Of a DNA stretch of 40,414 nt, positions 16,755 to 25,589 are shown one piece after another. Numbering within the stretch: the stretch's first letter is position 1; each line of letters begins with the position of its first letter. The stretch lies in assembly GCA_910588435.1 (NCBI GenBank), contig CAJUPL010000017.1:1-40414 (forward strand), read 5' to 3'. The stretch is from an uncultured Eggerthellaceae bacterium. GTDB taxonomy: Bacteria; Actinomycetota; Coriobacteriia; Coriobacteriales; Eggerthellaceae. Made by a program: the position numbers and the translations under genes. The notes beneath the pieces were generated by a model, which was not told the origin of the DNA, did no database searches, and saw nothing but the letters and a program-made list of their open reading frames with translations.

Positions 16755-17521
16755 TGGGACGCTTCTCTTCCGCCATTGGGTCAAAGCGCGTGAACATCGC
16801 GCTGTTCGCAGTAGCTGTCATCCTGTTGCTGGTGTCAGCCGTTGGCGGCACCCGCGCGGCGCTCAGCTACTACTCTGACACCTACCTGGCGCGCCTGTCC
16901 ATCTCGGACATCGGCGTCACGCTGCTTGAGAACGGCAACAAGGTTGCATGGCGCAACTACGAGGGCAATGACTCCTGGTCAACGCCGAAGACTGAAGAGG
17001 CGGATCGTCTGCTGCAAGACCTCTTGCCAGCAGGTGAGCAGTTCCAGATCGGCCGCGCCTACCCAGAGCAGCTCCAGGTGAGCAACACCGGCCAGATCAA
17101 CCAGTACGTTCGCGTGAAGCTGTACAAGTACTGGGAGGACAAGGACGGCAACAAGACCAACGTCGTCAGCCCGGACCTCATCAAGCTAGAGATGGCGAAG
17201 GACTCCGGCTGGGTGGTAGATGAGGGTGACTCAACAGATGAGCGCACGGTTGCATACTACTCGCGCGTCCTTGAGTCCGGCAGCACAACGCCTGCGCTGA
17301 CAAGCTCCATCTCGGTTGACCCGGCTGTCACGCACATGGTCACAGAATCCCGCGAAGAGGGTCCGGACGGCACCATCACCATCAAGTATGACTACAAGGG
17401 CCTGCGCTTCTGCCTTGAGGCAGAGGTTGACGCCATCCAAGAGCACAACGTGTCCGACGCCGCGCTCAGCGCGTGGGGCAAGAATCTCACCGTCAACAAT
17501 GGCGAACTGAGCCTGGGATAG
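16751..17521 (+). CDS. Second SipW-type exported protein, TasA-like
   Basis: A 256-residue protein with a hydrophobic stretch at residues 16-31 and then GGTRAALSYYSD, which echoes the GGT-x-A-x-F-x-D end of SipW-cognate signals. Tyr stands where Phe is usual. The mature domain contains LQVSNTGQINQYVRVKLYKYW, a typical strand of TasA/camelysin-like proteins in which this strand precedes the core sheet. There is no cell-wall anchor. Its ATG overlaps the previous stop by four bases, so the two are coupled. It is larger than the preceding protein by about 65 residues. It is likely a fibre or accessory subunit, by context only. Confidence 0.72.
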   Translation: MMGRFSSAIGSKRVNIALFAVAVILLLVSAVGGTRAALSYYSDTYLARLSISDIGVTLLENGNKVAWRNYEGNDSWSTPKTEEADRLLQDLLPAGEQFQIGRAYPEQLQVSNTGQINQYVRVKLYKYWEDKDGNKTNVVSPDLIKLEMAKDSGWVVDEGDSTDERTVAYYSRVLESGSTTPALTSSISVDPAVTHMVTESREEGPDGTITIKYDYKGLRFCLEAEVDAIQEHNVSDAALSAWGKNLTVNNGELSLG

Positions 17522-17533
17522 GGGGTGGCAGAC

Positions 17534-18313
17534 ATGATGAGCAAGATCCGCAACACAGCAGCGGCAATGATCGCCCTCATGCTGGCCCTCTGCTTGAGCG
17601 TCCCCGCATTCGCGGAGACCATGACCAGCTCCACGCCCTGGACGGTCACGTTCACGTCCTCTGAGCAGATGGACTGCAACTTCAACTCTGATGACGTGGC
17701 TCAGCTGGCGTCTGACCTGCAGCCGGGTGACACGGCGAAGATGGCCATCACGCTGAAGAACTCCAACAGCCAGTCCACTGACTGGTACATGACAACGCAG
17801 ATCCTGCGCTCCCTTGAGGAGACTTCGCAGTCTGCAACTGGCGGCGCTTACACCTACACGCTGGCATACACCGGCCCGGACGGGCAGACTGACACCTTCT
17901 TCTCGTCTGACACGGTAGGCGGCGAAGGCACGGCAGGCGAAGACGTCGGCCTGCATGAGGTGTCCGACATCACTAAGGAATACTTCCTGCTGGGCACGCT
18001 GACCACCGGGCAAGAGGGCCTGGTCCAGCTTGACATCACGCTTGACGGTGAGACTCAGGGCAACAGCTACCAGGGTACGCTGGCAGATCTCTCCATGGAT
18101 TTCGCGGTTGAGCTCACGCCGCCAACTGGCCCTGAGTCGAACGGCCCTAGGAACATAGCCAGCCGCCAAGGCCTTCCCCAAACGGGCGACACCCTGATGG
18201 GGACCATCATGGCCTTTGGTGCCGTTGCGGCCCTTGGCCTTCTGGTGCTGATCGTGGCCATCATCGGGCGCAGGAAGCAACGCAGCGCTGAGAGGGGAGG
18301 TGCGCAGCTATGA
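17534..18313 (+). CDS. LPQTG-anchored surface protein
   Basis: A 259-residue exported protein. The signal peptide covers about residues 1-27 (SVPAFA). The mature part (28-205) is beta-rich, with a GDTAKMAITLKNSNSQSTDW strand resembling the TasA-like proteins before it. LPQTGD (214-219), a helix and RRKQR form a complete sortase signal. Start ATG 17534 is eight bases from a G-rich site; GTG 17525 is possible but too close. The last codons overlap the next gene by four bases. It may be the wall anchor for the non-anchored fibre proteins, in the way TapA or accessory pilins serve elsewhere. That is inference. Confidence 0.78.
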   Translation: MMSKIRNTAAAMIALMLALCLSVPAFAETMTSSTPWTVTFTSSEQMDCNFNSDDVAQLASDLQPGDTAKMAITLKNSNSQSTDWYMTTQILRSLEETSQSATGGAYTYTLAYTGPDGQTDTFFSSDTVGGEGTAGEDVGLHEVSDITKEYFLLGTLTTGQEGLVQLDITLDGETQGNSYQGTLADLSMDFAVELTPPTGPESNGPRNIASRQGLPQTGDTLMGTIMAFGAVAALGLLVLIVAIIGRRKQRSAERGGAQL

Positions 18314-19560
18314 TCGATGTGAGAGCAGCCATGATCGGCGAAAGCTTCGCAGGATCTGCTGGCAGCCCAGCTAAGGCTGGCATGATCAGCTCCTGCCGTT
18401 TGGTCAAGGTGGTCCTTTGCGCGCTTCTGGCGCTGGGCCTTTGCATCGCGGCGTTCGCGCCGGCGCAGGCTTTCGCAGCTCAGAAGCCCTACAACTATAC
18501 GGTGCGCCTCTATGCAGGCGCGCAAGGCACCTTCTCTGACGGGACAGACTGCCTGGTGTACAAGAACCTCAAACCTGGCGCGCAGCTGTCATTCCACCAG
18601 GGCGATGTCAAGCTTGACAACGCGTCCAAGTACTACGTTCGCGGCTGGAAGGTGAGCGGACGTGACAATGACACCACCTCTGAGCTTCTGTCCTCGCTCA
18701 CTGTGAGCGGTGACCTTGACCTTGTGGTGTCATACGGCATCCTGGGTGAGAACGTGGCCTACACTGTTCGCTATGTTGATGAGCAGGGCGCTGAGCTCTA
18801 CCCGTCTGAATCCTTCTACGGCAACATCGGCGAAAGCCCCATGCTGGCTTACCGCTACGTTGAGGGCTATGCGCCGCAGGCCTACAACCTGACGGGTGAG
18901 CTCTTGGCCAACCCGGCTGACAATGTGTATACGTTCACTTACACGCGTCTTGCAACTCCGGAAGACGTGACGGTGGTCCAGCCCGAAGAGGAGACCGTGA
19001 CCACCACCACAACCGCTCCGGCAGCGGCGGCAGCTGCGGCTACGGAAGACGCTCCGGCCACTGCCGTTGAGCCTGCGGCCGAAGAGATACCGGATGACGC
19101 TGTTCCTGCAGCTGAGACGCCTGCAACGGTGGAGGATATCCGTGACAACGAGACCCCGCTTGCATCCGGCCTAGAGGATGGCATCGTCAATGGCATGTTC
19201 CGCAAGGCTGACATCGGGGACGAGGCATTCCTGTCCGAACCGCCGGTGCTTGGGGTGGGCCTTGGGCTGATCCTGCTGGCTGGTGTGATCATCGGCTTGG
19301 TGTTCGTTGCGAAGAAGCGCAAGGAAGAGCACCAGGAAGCCATGCAAGAGGCGCGTGCTGCCATGGGCGTCACCTTCGCAGGTGGTGCGCAAGCAGCTGC
19401 GATGCCTGCGCAGGGCATGCCGAACCAGCCCATGCAGAATGCGGGCTATGGGCAGCAGCCCATGAACCCAGCGCAGCCTACGCAGCCCTATCCAGGTCAG
19501 GGAGCCCAGCCAGGGCAGCCCGGGCCATACGGGCAGGGACAGTACGGCGGTCGTCGCTGA
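18310..19560 (+). CDS. Membrane-anchored MucBP-type protein with Pro/Gln-rich cytoplasmic tail
   Basis: A 416-residue type I membrane protein. The signal peptide lies at about residues 30-57. Two extracellular beta-rich parts follow: 60-145, and a MucBP-like repeat at 149-215 with YTVRYVDEQGAELYPS. A Thr/Ala/Glu-rich linker runs from 220 to 285. A helix (314-333) and KKRKEE put the tail (334-416) in the cytoplasm. That tail is rich in Pro, Gln, Gly, Met and Tyr (for example NPAQPTQPYPGQGAQ) and resembles segments in the next-but-one and following genes. There is no LPXTG. ATG overlaps the previous stop by four bases. Its stop overlaps the peptidase start by one base. Confidence 0.75.
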   Translation: MIDVRAAMIGESFAGSAGSPAKAGMISSCRLVKVVLCALLALGLCIAAFAPAQAFAAQKPYNYTVRLYAGAQGTFSDGTDCLVYKNLKPGAQLSFHQGDVKLDNASKYYVRGWKVSGRDNDTTSELLSSLTVSGDLDLVVSYGILGENVAYTVRYVDEQGAELYPSESFYGNIGESPMLAYRYVEGYAPQAYNLTGELLANPADNVYTFTYTRLATPEDVTVVQPEEETVTTTTTAPAAAAAAATEDAPATAVEPAAEEIPDDAVPAAETPATVEDIRDNETPLASGLEDGIVNGMFRKADIGDEAFLSEPPVLGVGLGLILLAGVIIGLVFVAKKRKEEHQEAMQEARAAMGVTFAGGAQAAAMPAQGMPNQPMQNAGYGQQPMNPAQPTQPYPGQGAQPGQPGPYGQGQYGGRR

Positions 19561-20066
19561 TGACCGAAGGCGCCCAGCGCAGAAGCCCTCTGGGCGTGGT
19601 GCTCACCTGCGTGGGTGCGGCGTTCGTTGCCATCACGCTGGTGGCGGCGCTGTTGATGGCGCTGCCGGGGCTTGTGGGGTGGCAGCAGATGATGGTGCTC
19701 ACAGGTTCCATGGAGCCTGAGATGCCGGTTGGCTCCATGGTCTACGTGGCGCCAACCGAGCCGAAGGAGCTGGCACAGGGCGACGTGATCGCGTTCGCCA
19801 GCTCTGACGGGGACACGGTCACGCACCGTGTGGTTGAGAACAAGAGCGTTGAAGGGCAGCTGGTCACCAAAGGTGACGCGAATGCTGAAGAGGATGTGCA
19901 GCCAGTTCGCTATGCGGACGTGATCGGCAAGGTGGTGCTGACGGTGCCAAGCGTGGGGGAGCTGTTCGCAGCCATGTCCACCACGTTGGGCAAGGTGTAC
20001 CTGATCGCGTTCGGGGCATGCGGCGTGATGCTGGTCATCCTGGGAGGACGCTTGCGCAAGGCGTGA
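19560..20066 (+). CDS. sipW: SipW-like signal peptidase I (Ser/His type)
   Basis: A 168-residue membrane peptidase with an N-terminal helix (about 12-36) and a C-terminal helix (about 140-162), the layout of SipW and ER-type signal peptidases. Ser50 in LTGSMEP is the nucleophile, and His89 in VTHRVV takes the place of the Lys used by bacterial LepB enzymes. KGDANAEED carries the conserved acidic residues. Such enzymes cut TasA-type precursors, and two such precursors are encoded just upstream. The ATG overlaps the previous stop (TGATG). A second, Ser/Lys-type peptidase lies two genes on, so the locus has one peptidase for each signal class. Confidence 0.9.
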   Translation: MTEGAQRRSPLGVVLTCVGAAFVAITLVAALLMALPGLVGWQQMMVLTGSMEPEMPVGSMVYVAPTEPKELAQGDVIAFASSDGDTVTHRVVENKSVEGQLVTKGDANAEEDVQPVRYADVIGKVVLTVPSVGELFAAMSTTLGKVYLIAFGACGVMLVILGGRLRKA

Positions 20067-20141
20067 CAGCGCGTGGCGAATGAGGCTCACGCACTGCAGA
20101 TGGTAGTGGCAGCGGCGTGATGACGTAGAGAGAAGAGAGAC

Positions 20142-21230
20142 TTGGCGCGTTCAAAAGACAAGAAGCTCAGCAAGCTTTCCAGGGTGGAACTGCTTGAACT
20201 GCTGGTTGAGCAGGGAGAGCAGCTTGCTCGCGTGCAGGCTGAGCTGGAGGTCATGGAGAACCGGGCGGCGTGCCAGGAGAAGATCGCGCGCCTGGCTGAG
20301 AACGCGGTGTCGCGCCTGGCTGGCGTGCTGGAGGCAGCGCAGCTGGTGCAGACGCAGTACACGCAGAGCCTGCAAGAGCTGAAGGCCCAGATGGGCGTCA
20401 CGAACGAGCAGGCGAATGAGGAGCAGCTTGCCCAGGCCGAGCAGCCTTACTCTGCGCCGATGATGCCGCAGCCTGAGCAACCCTATGAGCAGCCCGCGTT
20501 CCCGCAACCTGAGCAACCTCATGAGCAGCCTGCGTTCCCGCAGCCGGAATACGCTCCCGTGGCGGATCCTTCGATGCAACCCGTCCAGGACGGCTCTTTC
20601 GCTGCGAACGCGCCCGTTCAGGAGCAGCCATACATCCCAGAGCAGCCTTACCCGCAGCCTGCGGTCCCTCAGGTTGAGCAGTCATTTGAGCAGCACGCGG
20701 CCCCGCAGGTTGAGCAGGCGTATGAGCAACCTGTGGTTCCCCAGCCCGAACAGTTCTACCAGCAGTCAGCGGCCGCACAGGCTGAGCAGCCCTTCGGTCA
20801 GCAGCCCATGCCTCAGATGGAGCAGCTTGAGGTGCAAACGGAAGAGCCAGCTGAGCCGCCTATCGTCGAGGCCGTGGATGAGCAGGCAGAAGAGCCTGTT
20901 GTGTATGAAGTGCCCGTTGAGGAGGATACCGAGCTTGCCATCGTCGAAGCAACGCCCGCTCAAGCAGCGTATCCTTATCAGCAGGCATATCCCAACTATG
21001 AGGGTGGCATGAACGCGCCCTATCCCGCGCAGCCAGCTCAGGGGGCGTACCCCTATCAGCAGCCTGCGCAGGGGCAGATGCCGCAGCAGCCCACCCCCTA
21101 CCAGGGGATGGCTTTCGGCTACCAGAATCAGATGCCTCAGCAGCAGATGAACGGCTATGCGAACATGGGCCAACAAGCTGCATATGCTGGGTACAACCCT
21201 GACGCCATGGCGAACGGGGCAGGTGACTGA
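20142..21230 (+). CDS. Coiled-coil protein with long Pro/Gln/Glu-rich low-complexity region
   Basis: A 362-residue protein with no signal or membrane segment. Residues 1-90 form a predicted coiled coil starting KKLSKLSRVELLELLVEQGEQ split by heptads of Leu. From memory, small proteins with an LSRxELLELL start also occur beside other SipW/sortase loci, but I cannot verify this here. Residues 95-215 are repeats of the type PQPEQPYEQPAFPQPE, followed by an acidic stretch (225-285) and a Pro/Gln/Tyr/Gly/Met-rich end. The start is TTG 20142 after gagaagagaga. It sits between the two signal peptidases. A scaffold role at the inner membrane face is a guess from composition and position. Confidence 0.65.
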   Translation: MARSKDKKLSKLSRVELLELLVEQGEQLARVQAELEVMENRAACQEKIARLAENAVSRLAGVLEAAQLVQTQYTQSLQELKAQMGVTNEQANEEQLAQAEQPYSAPMMPQPEQPYEQPAFPQPEQPHEQPAFPQPEYAPVADPSMQPVQDGSFAANAPVQEQPYIPEQPYPQPAVPQVEQSFEQHAAPQVEQAYEQPVVPQPEQFYQQSAAAQAEQPFGQQPMPQMEQLEVQTEEPAEPPIVEAVDEQAEEPVVYEVPVEEDTELAIVEATPAQAAYPYQQAYPNYEGGMNAPYPAQPAQGAYPYQQPAQGQMPQQPTPYQGMAFGYQNQMPQQQMNGYANMGQQAAYAGYNPDAMANGAGD

Positions 21231-21232
21231 CG

Positions 21233-22072
21233 ATGGCGCAGTTCCCGCAGACACCTCCAGGGCCTCCGCCATATCAAGGCGCACCCCTCACGCAGGCTTA
21301 CCCTGGTCAGCCTGCGCCTGTTGGATCGGCTCACCCAAGCCAGCCTGCACCAGCTGGGCCGGTTTACGCTGGCCAGCCAGCACAACCTGCACCAGCCGGA
21401 CCAGCCTACGGTGGCCAGCCAGCATCAGCTGGACCGGCTTACGCTGCCCAGCCTGCACCGGCATACGCCAATGCGCCTGCGCCCGAGGAGCCCCAAACCC
21501 CTCCCGTGCAGGTGCCCGCATTGGATGACCTGAAAGACGAGCTGGCGCGTTCTTCGCAGAAGAGCCACTTCACCAACGCATGGCGCAACGCCGCGTTCGC
21601 CATCATCGCGGTTGCGGCTGTGGCGGTGCTGGTGTCCATGCTGTTCGTGCCCGTGCTGCGCATCTTCGGCAACTCCATGACGCCCACCCTGAAGGAAGGC
21701 TCAACGGTCCTGGCGTTCAAGACCACTGACCTCAAGCAAGGGGACATCGTGGCGTTCTATTACAACAACAAGGTGCTGGTGAAGCGCGTGATCGCGGGCC
21801 CCGGCAGCTGGGTTGACATTGACAAGGAAGGCCGCGTCACCGTCAACAGCGTCAAGCTTGATGAGCCTTACGTGGCTGAGCTGGCGCTGGGTGAGTGCGA
21901 CATCGAGCTCCCGTATCAGGTGCCTGAGAACAGGTACTTCGTGATGGGCGATCATCGCTCAACCTCCATTGATTCCCGCAGCTCCACCATAGGCTGCGTT
22001 TCCCCCGATCAGCTGGTCGGGCGCGTCACGGCAAGCATCTGGCCACCGGATACCTTCGGTTTGGTAAGTTAG
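21233..22072 (+). CDS. lepB: Signal peptidase I (Ser/Lys type) with Pro/Ala/Gly-rich N-terminal extension
   Basis: A 279-residue LepB-type peptidase. Residues 1-95 are a low-complexity extension with imperfect repeats built on PAPAGPAYAGQPA. One helix follows (about 119-140), so this extension is cytoplasmic. The catalytic domain outside has Ser148 in GNSMTPTL, Lys184 in VLVKRVIAGPG and the GDHRSTSIDSR box. It should process ordinary Sec signal peptides, including the pilin and adhesin downstream. It starts two bases after the coiled-coil gene and ends 14 bases before the adhesin gene. The extension is not part of the usual enzyme and is the oddity here. Confidence 0.92.
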   Translation: MAQFPQTPPGPPPYQGAPLTQAYPGQPAPVGSAHPSQPAPAGPVYAGQPAQPAPAGPAYGGQPASAGPAYAAQPAPAYANAPAPEEPQTPPVQVPALDDLKDELARSSQKSHFTNAWRNAAFAIIAVAAVAVLVSMLFVPVLRIFGNSMTPTLKEGSTVLAFKTTDLKQGDIVAFYYNNKVLVKRVIAGPGSWVDIDKEGRVTVNSVKLDEPYVAELALGECDIELPYQVPENRYFVMGDHRSTSIDSRSSTIGCVSPDQLVGRVTASIWPPDTFGLVS

Positions 22073-22086
22073 ATTCGGAGAAGATC

Positions 22087-25000
22087 ATGGCGAATCAAGG
22101 TTTCTCAAGAAGGATGAACAACTACAAAGAGCGGTTCCACAAGAACCGCAGGCTGCGGCGCGTCTCCGTGGCCGTTGCCATCTGCCTTGCGTGCGTGGCA
22201 ACCGTGGCGCTGATGATCCCGGCGGTCACGCTTGAGTACGCCAAGCCTGCTTGCGGGATGGAGGAGCACACGCACACTGATGCTTGCTACTCCCGCGAAC
22301 TGGTCTGCTCGCTGCCTGACACGGGCGCACACGTGCACTCTCCCGAGTGCTATGACCCGGACACGCTGGAGCTCATCTGCGAGGAAGAGGCAACCGGGCA
22401 CCTGCATGTGCCAGCGTGCTTGAATGCGAATGGGGTTGTAGCTTGCGGTATAGAAGAGACTGTCCATGTCCATGGGCCTGAGTGCTACACGCTGGTCCAG
22501 CCCGAGGTTACCGAAGGCGCTGAAGGGGACGAATCGGTCGAACCTGTTGAACCGGCTGCTCCCGAATACATCCTCACTTGCACTAAGGAATCCGCGGGTC
22601 ACGTGCACAGCTCGATGTGCCTTGACGCTGCTGGCAACCTGATCTGCGGCGAGGAAGAGGAAGTGGTAGCTGACCATGAGCATGGCGACTCATGCTATCA
22701 GGATGTGCCCGTTTGTGGTCATGAAGAGCATGTTCACACTGATCTTTGCTTCGATGAGATCTCTTCTGAGGTGCTGAAGGACAAGGAGCGCAAGGAGCTC
22801 GAGGACGGCAACACCGAGGTGGTGGACGAGGTGCAAGCTGGCTCTGCCATTCCTGCTGACGAGCTCGCTGCGCTGATGGCTGACGGCCTTGTGTATGAGA
22901 ATGACTCCATGATCTTGGCGCTTGAGGCGCCCGAGGACCTTGATGGCGAACTGAAGGTCCGCATCACTGAGAACGGCGTTGACTCCGTAGGTGCGTCCAC
23001 CGAACCTGCGGATGCTCAACCTGAAGGTGACGTGGCTGACGATGGAAATGCGGATCCCGCAGGTACCTCCACCGATCTTGTGGAGGCACAGGATGACGCT
23101 GCTGCACAGGCTGCCGACTCCGAGAACGCAACAGACCCTGCCATCCTGAGCGAAGCGAAGGATCTCGATCCTCAATCAACCCAGGAAGACACTCCTGCTT
23201 GGGCGACCACTCTGAACATCGAGGCCACCCTTGACGGCGAACCCGTTGAGGACATCGCCTCCCTTGGGCTGACTGCCAAGCTGCAGCTGAAGCCTGCTCT
23301 AGTGTATCCCATACTTGACGGCATCAACTACGAAGAGGTTGCCGAGGAGGCCAAAGCAGATGTTGGTGCGGAATTGGTCATCACGCAAAACACTTTTGAT
23401 GAAGAGGGCAATTCATTGAGCACACCTTCAGAGGATGAGGTTTCTGAGGTTCTCATAACTGACACCAACAATGTTTCAACAACGTTCGAATTGCTTTCAA
23501 ATGAGATGGATATCCAAGCAGGCAAAGTGCCGAATCCTACGTTCAGCGTCCTGTACTATGCCAACCTTAAAAGGGTCAATACAGATAGTGAATCTAGCAA
23601 TAAGCTCAGTGTCATAGACACGAGCGTCAGTGGGCTCCCCACGAATGGATCTATTCCTGCCACCACGGAGCTTCCTCTTGTTGGTAGTAATAATAAGTAT
23701 GTTGTGGACACAATTGATGAGCTGACAGAGGTCTATAACCAAAGATCATTCAAGTACCACAGTGCGCCGAACTTGAAATACTTCGATGCCCTGCAAGATA
23801 ACGACGGTTATCAATTGCAGAGCATCAGTGTTTCATATGATGGCGGTGAGACGTGGAATGCACATGCATATGACGCCAACACCACCCACTTCACAAACCG
23901 TGATGTTACTGCGGCAGCTGATCAGAATTACATCTACATCACTGAGAATACTATGCTTCGCCTTGAGTATGACTGCAATGATAAGACGAAGTACCTGTCT
24001 TCCCTTTTCCATGATTACGATATAAGCGATGGAAATCTTTATAAGAGCGACTATGTAGAAAGTGGGATCTACGAGGCAGCTGATACTAACAAGAAGCAGT
24101 ACAACTATACGTTGCGTCAGGGCATCAATAATGATGGTAATTACACTGAATCTTACGAAGAAGCTAAGGACATATCTGTCGCCCACTATGGTTTCGGCAA
24201 TACAAATGCTGGCTCAGGGTTGGATACGCAAAAGCTCAATGGGTACCCCATCAATGCTGCAAATAGAAATGCGAACAACTTCCAGCTCTGTTCGTTTGGG
24301 TTGGTAGAGAGCGAACTCGGCTCCAATGGGCTGCCTTCGTTTACAAATGGAGTATCTGCGCCAACGAATCTCTTCGGTGGTGACAAGGCAATAGGAAAGA
24401 CAACGTTCAGCGATTACAATCTTGGGTTCAAGCAAGTTGGAGATACGTACACTTTGACCTCTGTTACTCAGGGCAGTGGCGCGAATTCCCAAACAGTTCT
24501 CTCTAACCTAGATTCATTCCAGCCTTACAAAGTTGGCAATACGATCAAGTTCTTCTCAAATGAGTTCTGGGCTATGGACAAAGTGCCTTACTGGGGAAAT
24601 GTTGGGCATGACATGAAGTTCGGCGCTAGCAAGAATAGGTGGTACTTTGGAGAGAAGGAACAGGAGGCTTTCAGTTGGAGCTTCCCATCTTCTGATTTCG
24701 GGAAGGATCGCAACGCATACTTTGGAATGGAGTATGAAGTCAAGTTCAATCTTGATAAAGATTATGTTGGCCCCCTTGAGTATCTCTTCTTCGGTGATGA
24801 CGATATGTGGGTTTATCTGGACGGCAAGCTGATATGCGATATTGGCGGTGTTCATAGCGCCACTGGTGAATACGTGGATCTCTGGAAGCACATCAAAGAT
24901 GAGACCGGAGCTGCACTAACTCACGGAGATGGCCAGGAGCATTCGCTGAAGTTCTTCTACACGGAGCGCGGTGCTTCTGGATCAACATGCTTCATGCAGT

Positions 25001-25551
25001 TCACCTTACCTTCGGTCATTGGCACGCAGAGCACCAGCACATCTTCTTTGAAGGTTGAGAAGCAGATATCTGGCAATGGCTATGATCCTGACGATGTATT
25101 CGAGTTCGAGATCGGACTCAGCAAGGATGGCCAGCCATTGGTGGATGACTTCGCATACTCAAAGTATAAGAACGGCCAATCGGACCCAATTGAGAGCGAT
25201 ATCATCCTTTGGGATCACGCCACTTTCTCCATCAAAGGCGATGAGTACGTGATCATTGATTACTTGCCCTTAGGGACGCAATACACCGTTACTGAGAAGA
25301 AGGTCAATGGAAAAGAAGGGGATTACGAGCCTTTCGTTCGTATCAACAACGAAGATATTGATGCTCATATTGCAACTGGAACCATCACAGAGGATCAACC
25401 TAAGGTCAGATTCGTCAATGCCAGAAACGCCCTTCCAGAAACAGGAGGCATTGGGGCTGAGTGGTTCTGGGTCGGTGGTGGTTTGATCATGACGTTCGCT
25501 ATAGTTGCTTATACGAGGGGGAAGACGCGGAGGAGAGGAGAAGTTCGGTAA
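22087..25551 (+). CDS. Large LPETG-anchored adhesin with C/H repeats and fibro-slime domain
   Basis: A 1154-residue surface protein. A hydrophobic export segment (about 26-46, ending IPAVTLEY) is followed by seven units of the form C-x(n)-HxH-x3-C within about residues 55-225 (HTHTDAC, HVHSPEC, HLHVPAC, HVHGPEC, HVHSSMC, HEHGDSC, HVHTDLC). An acidic Ala/Asp-rich linker (about 305-375) includes a palindromic repeat read in frame. A long middle region leads to a fibro-slime/PA14-like domain (about 860-980, LEYLFFGDDDMWVYLDGKLI). An isopeptide-type beta domain (about 985-1110) follows, then LPETGG (1116-1121), a helix and RRRGEVR. Base composition falls after about 23300. It is probably the tip or shaft adhesin of the pilus assembled by the sortase downstream. 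Confidence 0.85.
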   Translation: MANQGFSRRMNNYKERFHKNRRLRRVSVAVAICLACVATVALMIPAVTLEYAKPACGMEEHTHTDACYSRELVCSLPDTGAHVHSPECYDPDTLELICEEEATGHLHVPACLNANGVVACGIEETVHVHGPECYTLVQPEVTEGAEGDESVEPVEPAAPEYILTCTKESAGHVHSSMCLDAAGNLICGEEEEVVADHEHGDSCYQDVPVCGHEEHVHTDLCFDEISSEVLKDKERKELEDGNTEVVDEVQAGSAIPADELAALMADGLVYENDSMILALEAPEDLDGELKVRITENGVDSVGASTEPADAQPEGDVADDGNADPAGTSTDLVEAQDDAAAQAADSENATDPAILSEAKDLDPQSTQEDTPAWATTLNIEATLDGEPVEDIASLGLTAKLQLKPALVYPILDGINYEEVAEEAKADVGAELVITQNTFDEEGNSLSTPSEDEVSEVLITDTNNVSTTFELLSNEMDIQAGKVPNPTFSVLYYANLKRVNTDSESSNKLSVIDTSVSGLPTNGSIPATTELPLVGSNNKYVVDTIDELTEVYNQRSFKYHSAPNLKYFDALQDNDGYQLQSISVSYDGGETWNAHAYDANTTHFTNRDVTAAADQNYIYITENTMLRLEYDCNDKTKYLSSLFHDYDISDGNLYKSDYVESGIYEAADTNKKQYNYTLRQGINNDGNYTESYEEAKDISVAHYGFGNTNAGSGLDTQKLNGYPINAANRNANNFQLCSFGLVESELGSNGLPSFTNGVSAPTNLFGGDKAIGKTTFSDYNLGFKQVGDTYTLTSVTQGSGANSQTVLSNLDSFQPYKVGNTIKFFSNEFWAMDKVPYWGNVGHDMKFGASKNRWYFGEKEQEAFSWSFPSSDFGKDRNAYFGMEYEVKFNLDKDYVGPLEYLFFGDDDMWVYLDGKLICDIGGVHSATGEYVDLWKHIKDETGAALTHGDGQEHSLKFFYTERGASGSTCFMQFTLPSVIGTQSTSTSSLKVEKQISGNGYDPDDVFEFEIGLSKDGQPLVDDFAYSKYKNGQSDPIESDIILWDHATFSIKGDEYVIIDYLPLGTQYTVTEKKVNGKEGDYEPFVRINNEDIDAHIATGTITEDQPKVRFVNARNALPETGGIGAEWFWVGGGLIMTFAIVAYTRGKTRRRGEVR
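23143..23165. repeat. Short palindromic repeat inside the adhesin gene
   Basis: The sequence atcctgagcgaagcgaag followed by gatct is, to my recollection, a short interspersed palindrome seen in many bacterial genomes, typically between genes. Here it is in frame and encodes AILSEAKDL in the flexible linker. Confidence 0.5.
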
Positions 25552-25589
25552 CAGGAGAGCCTAACCACTTGAAGTAAGGAGGAACAGAA

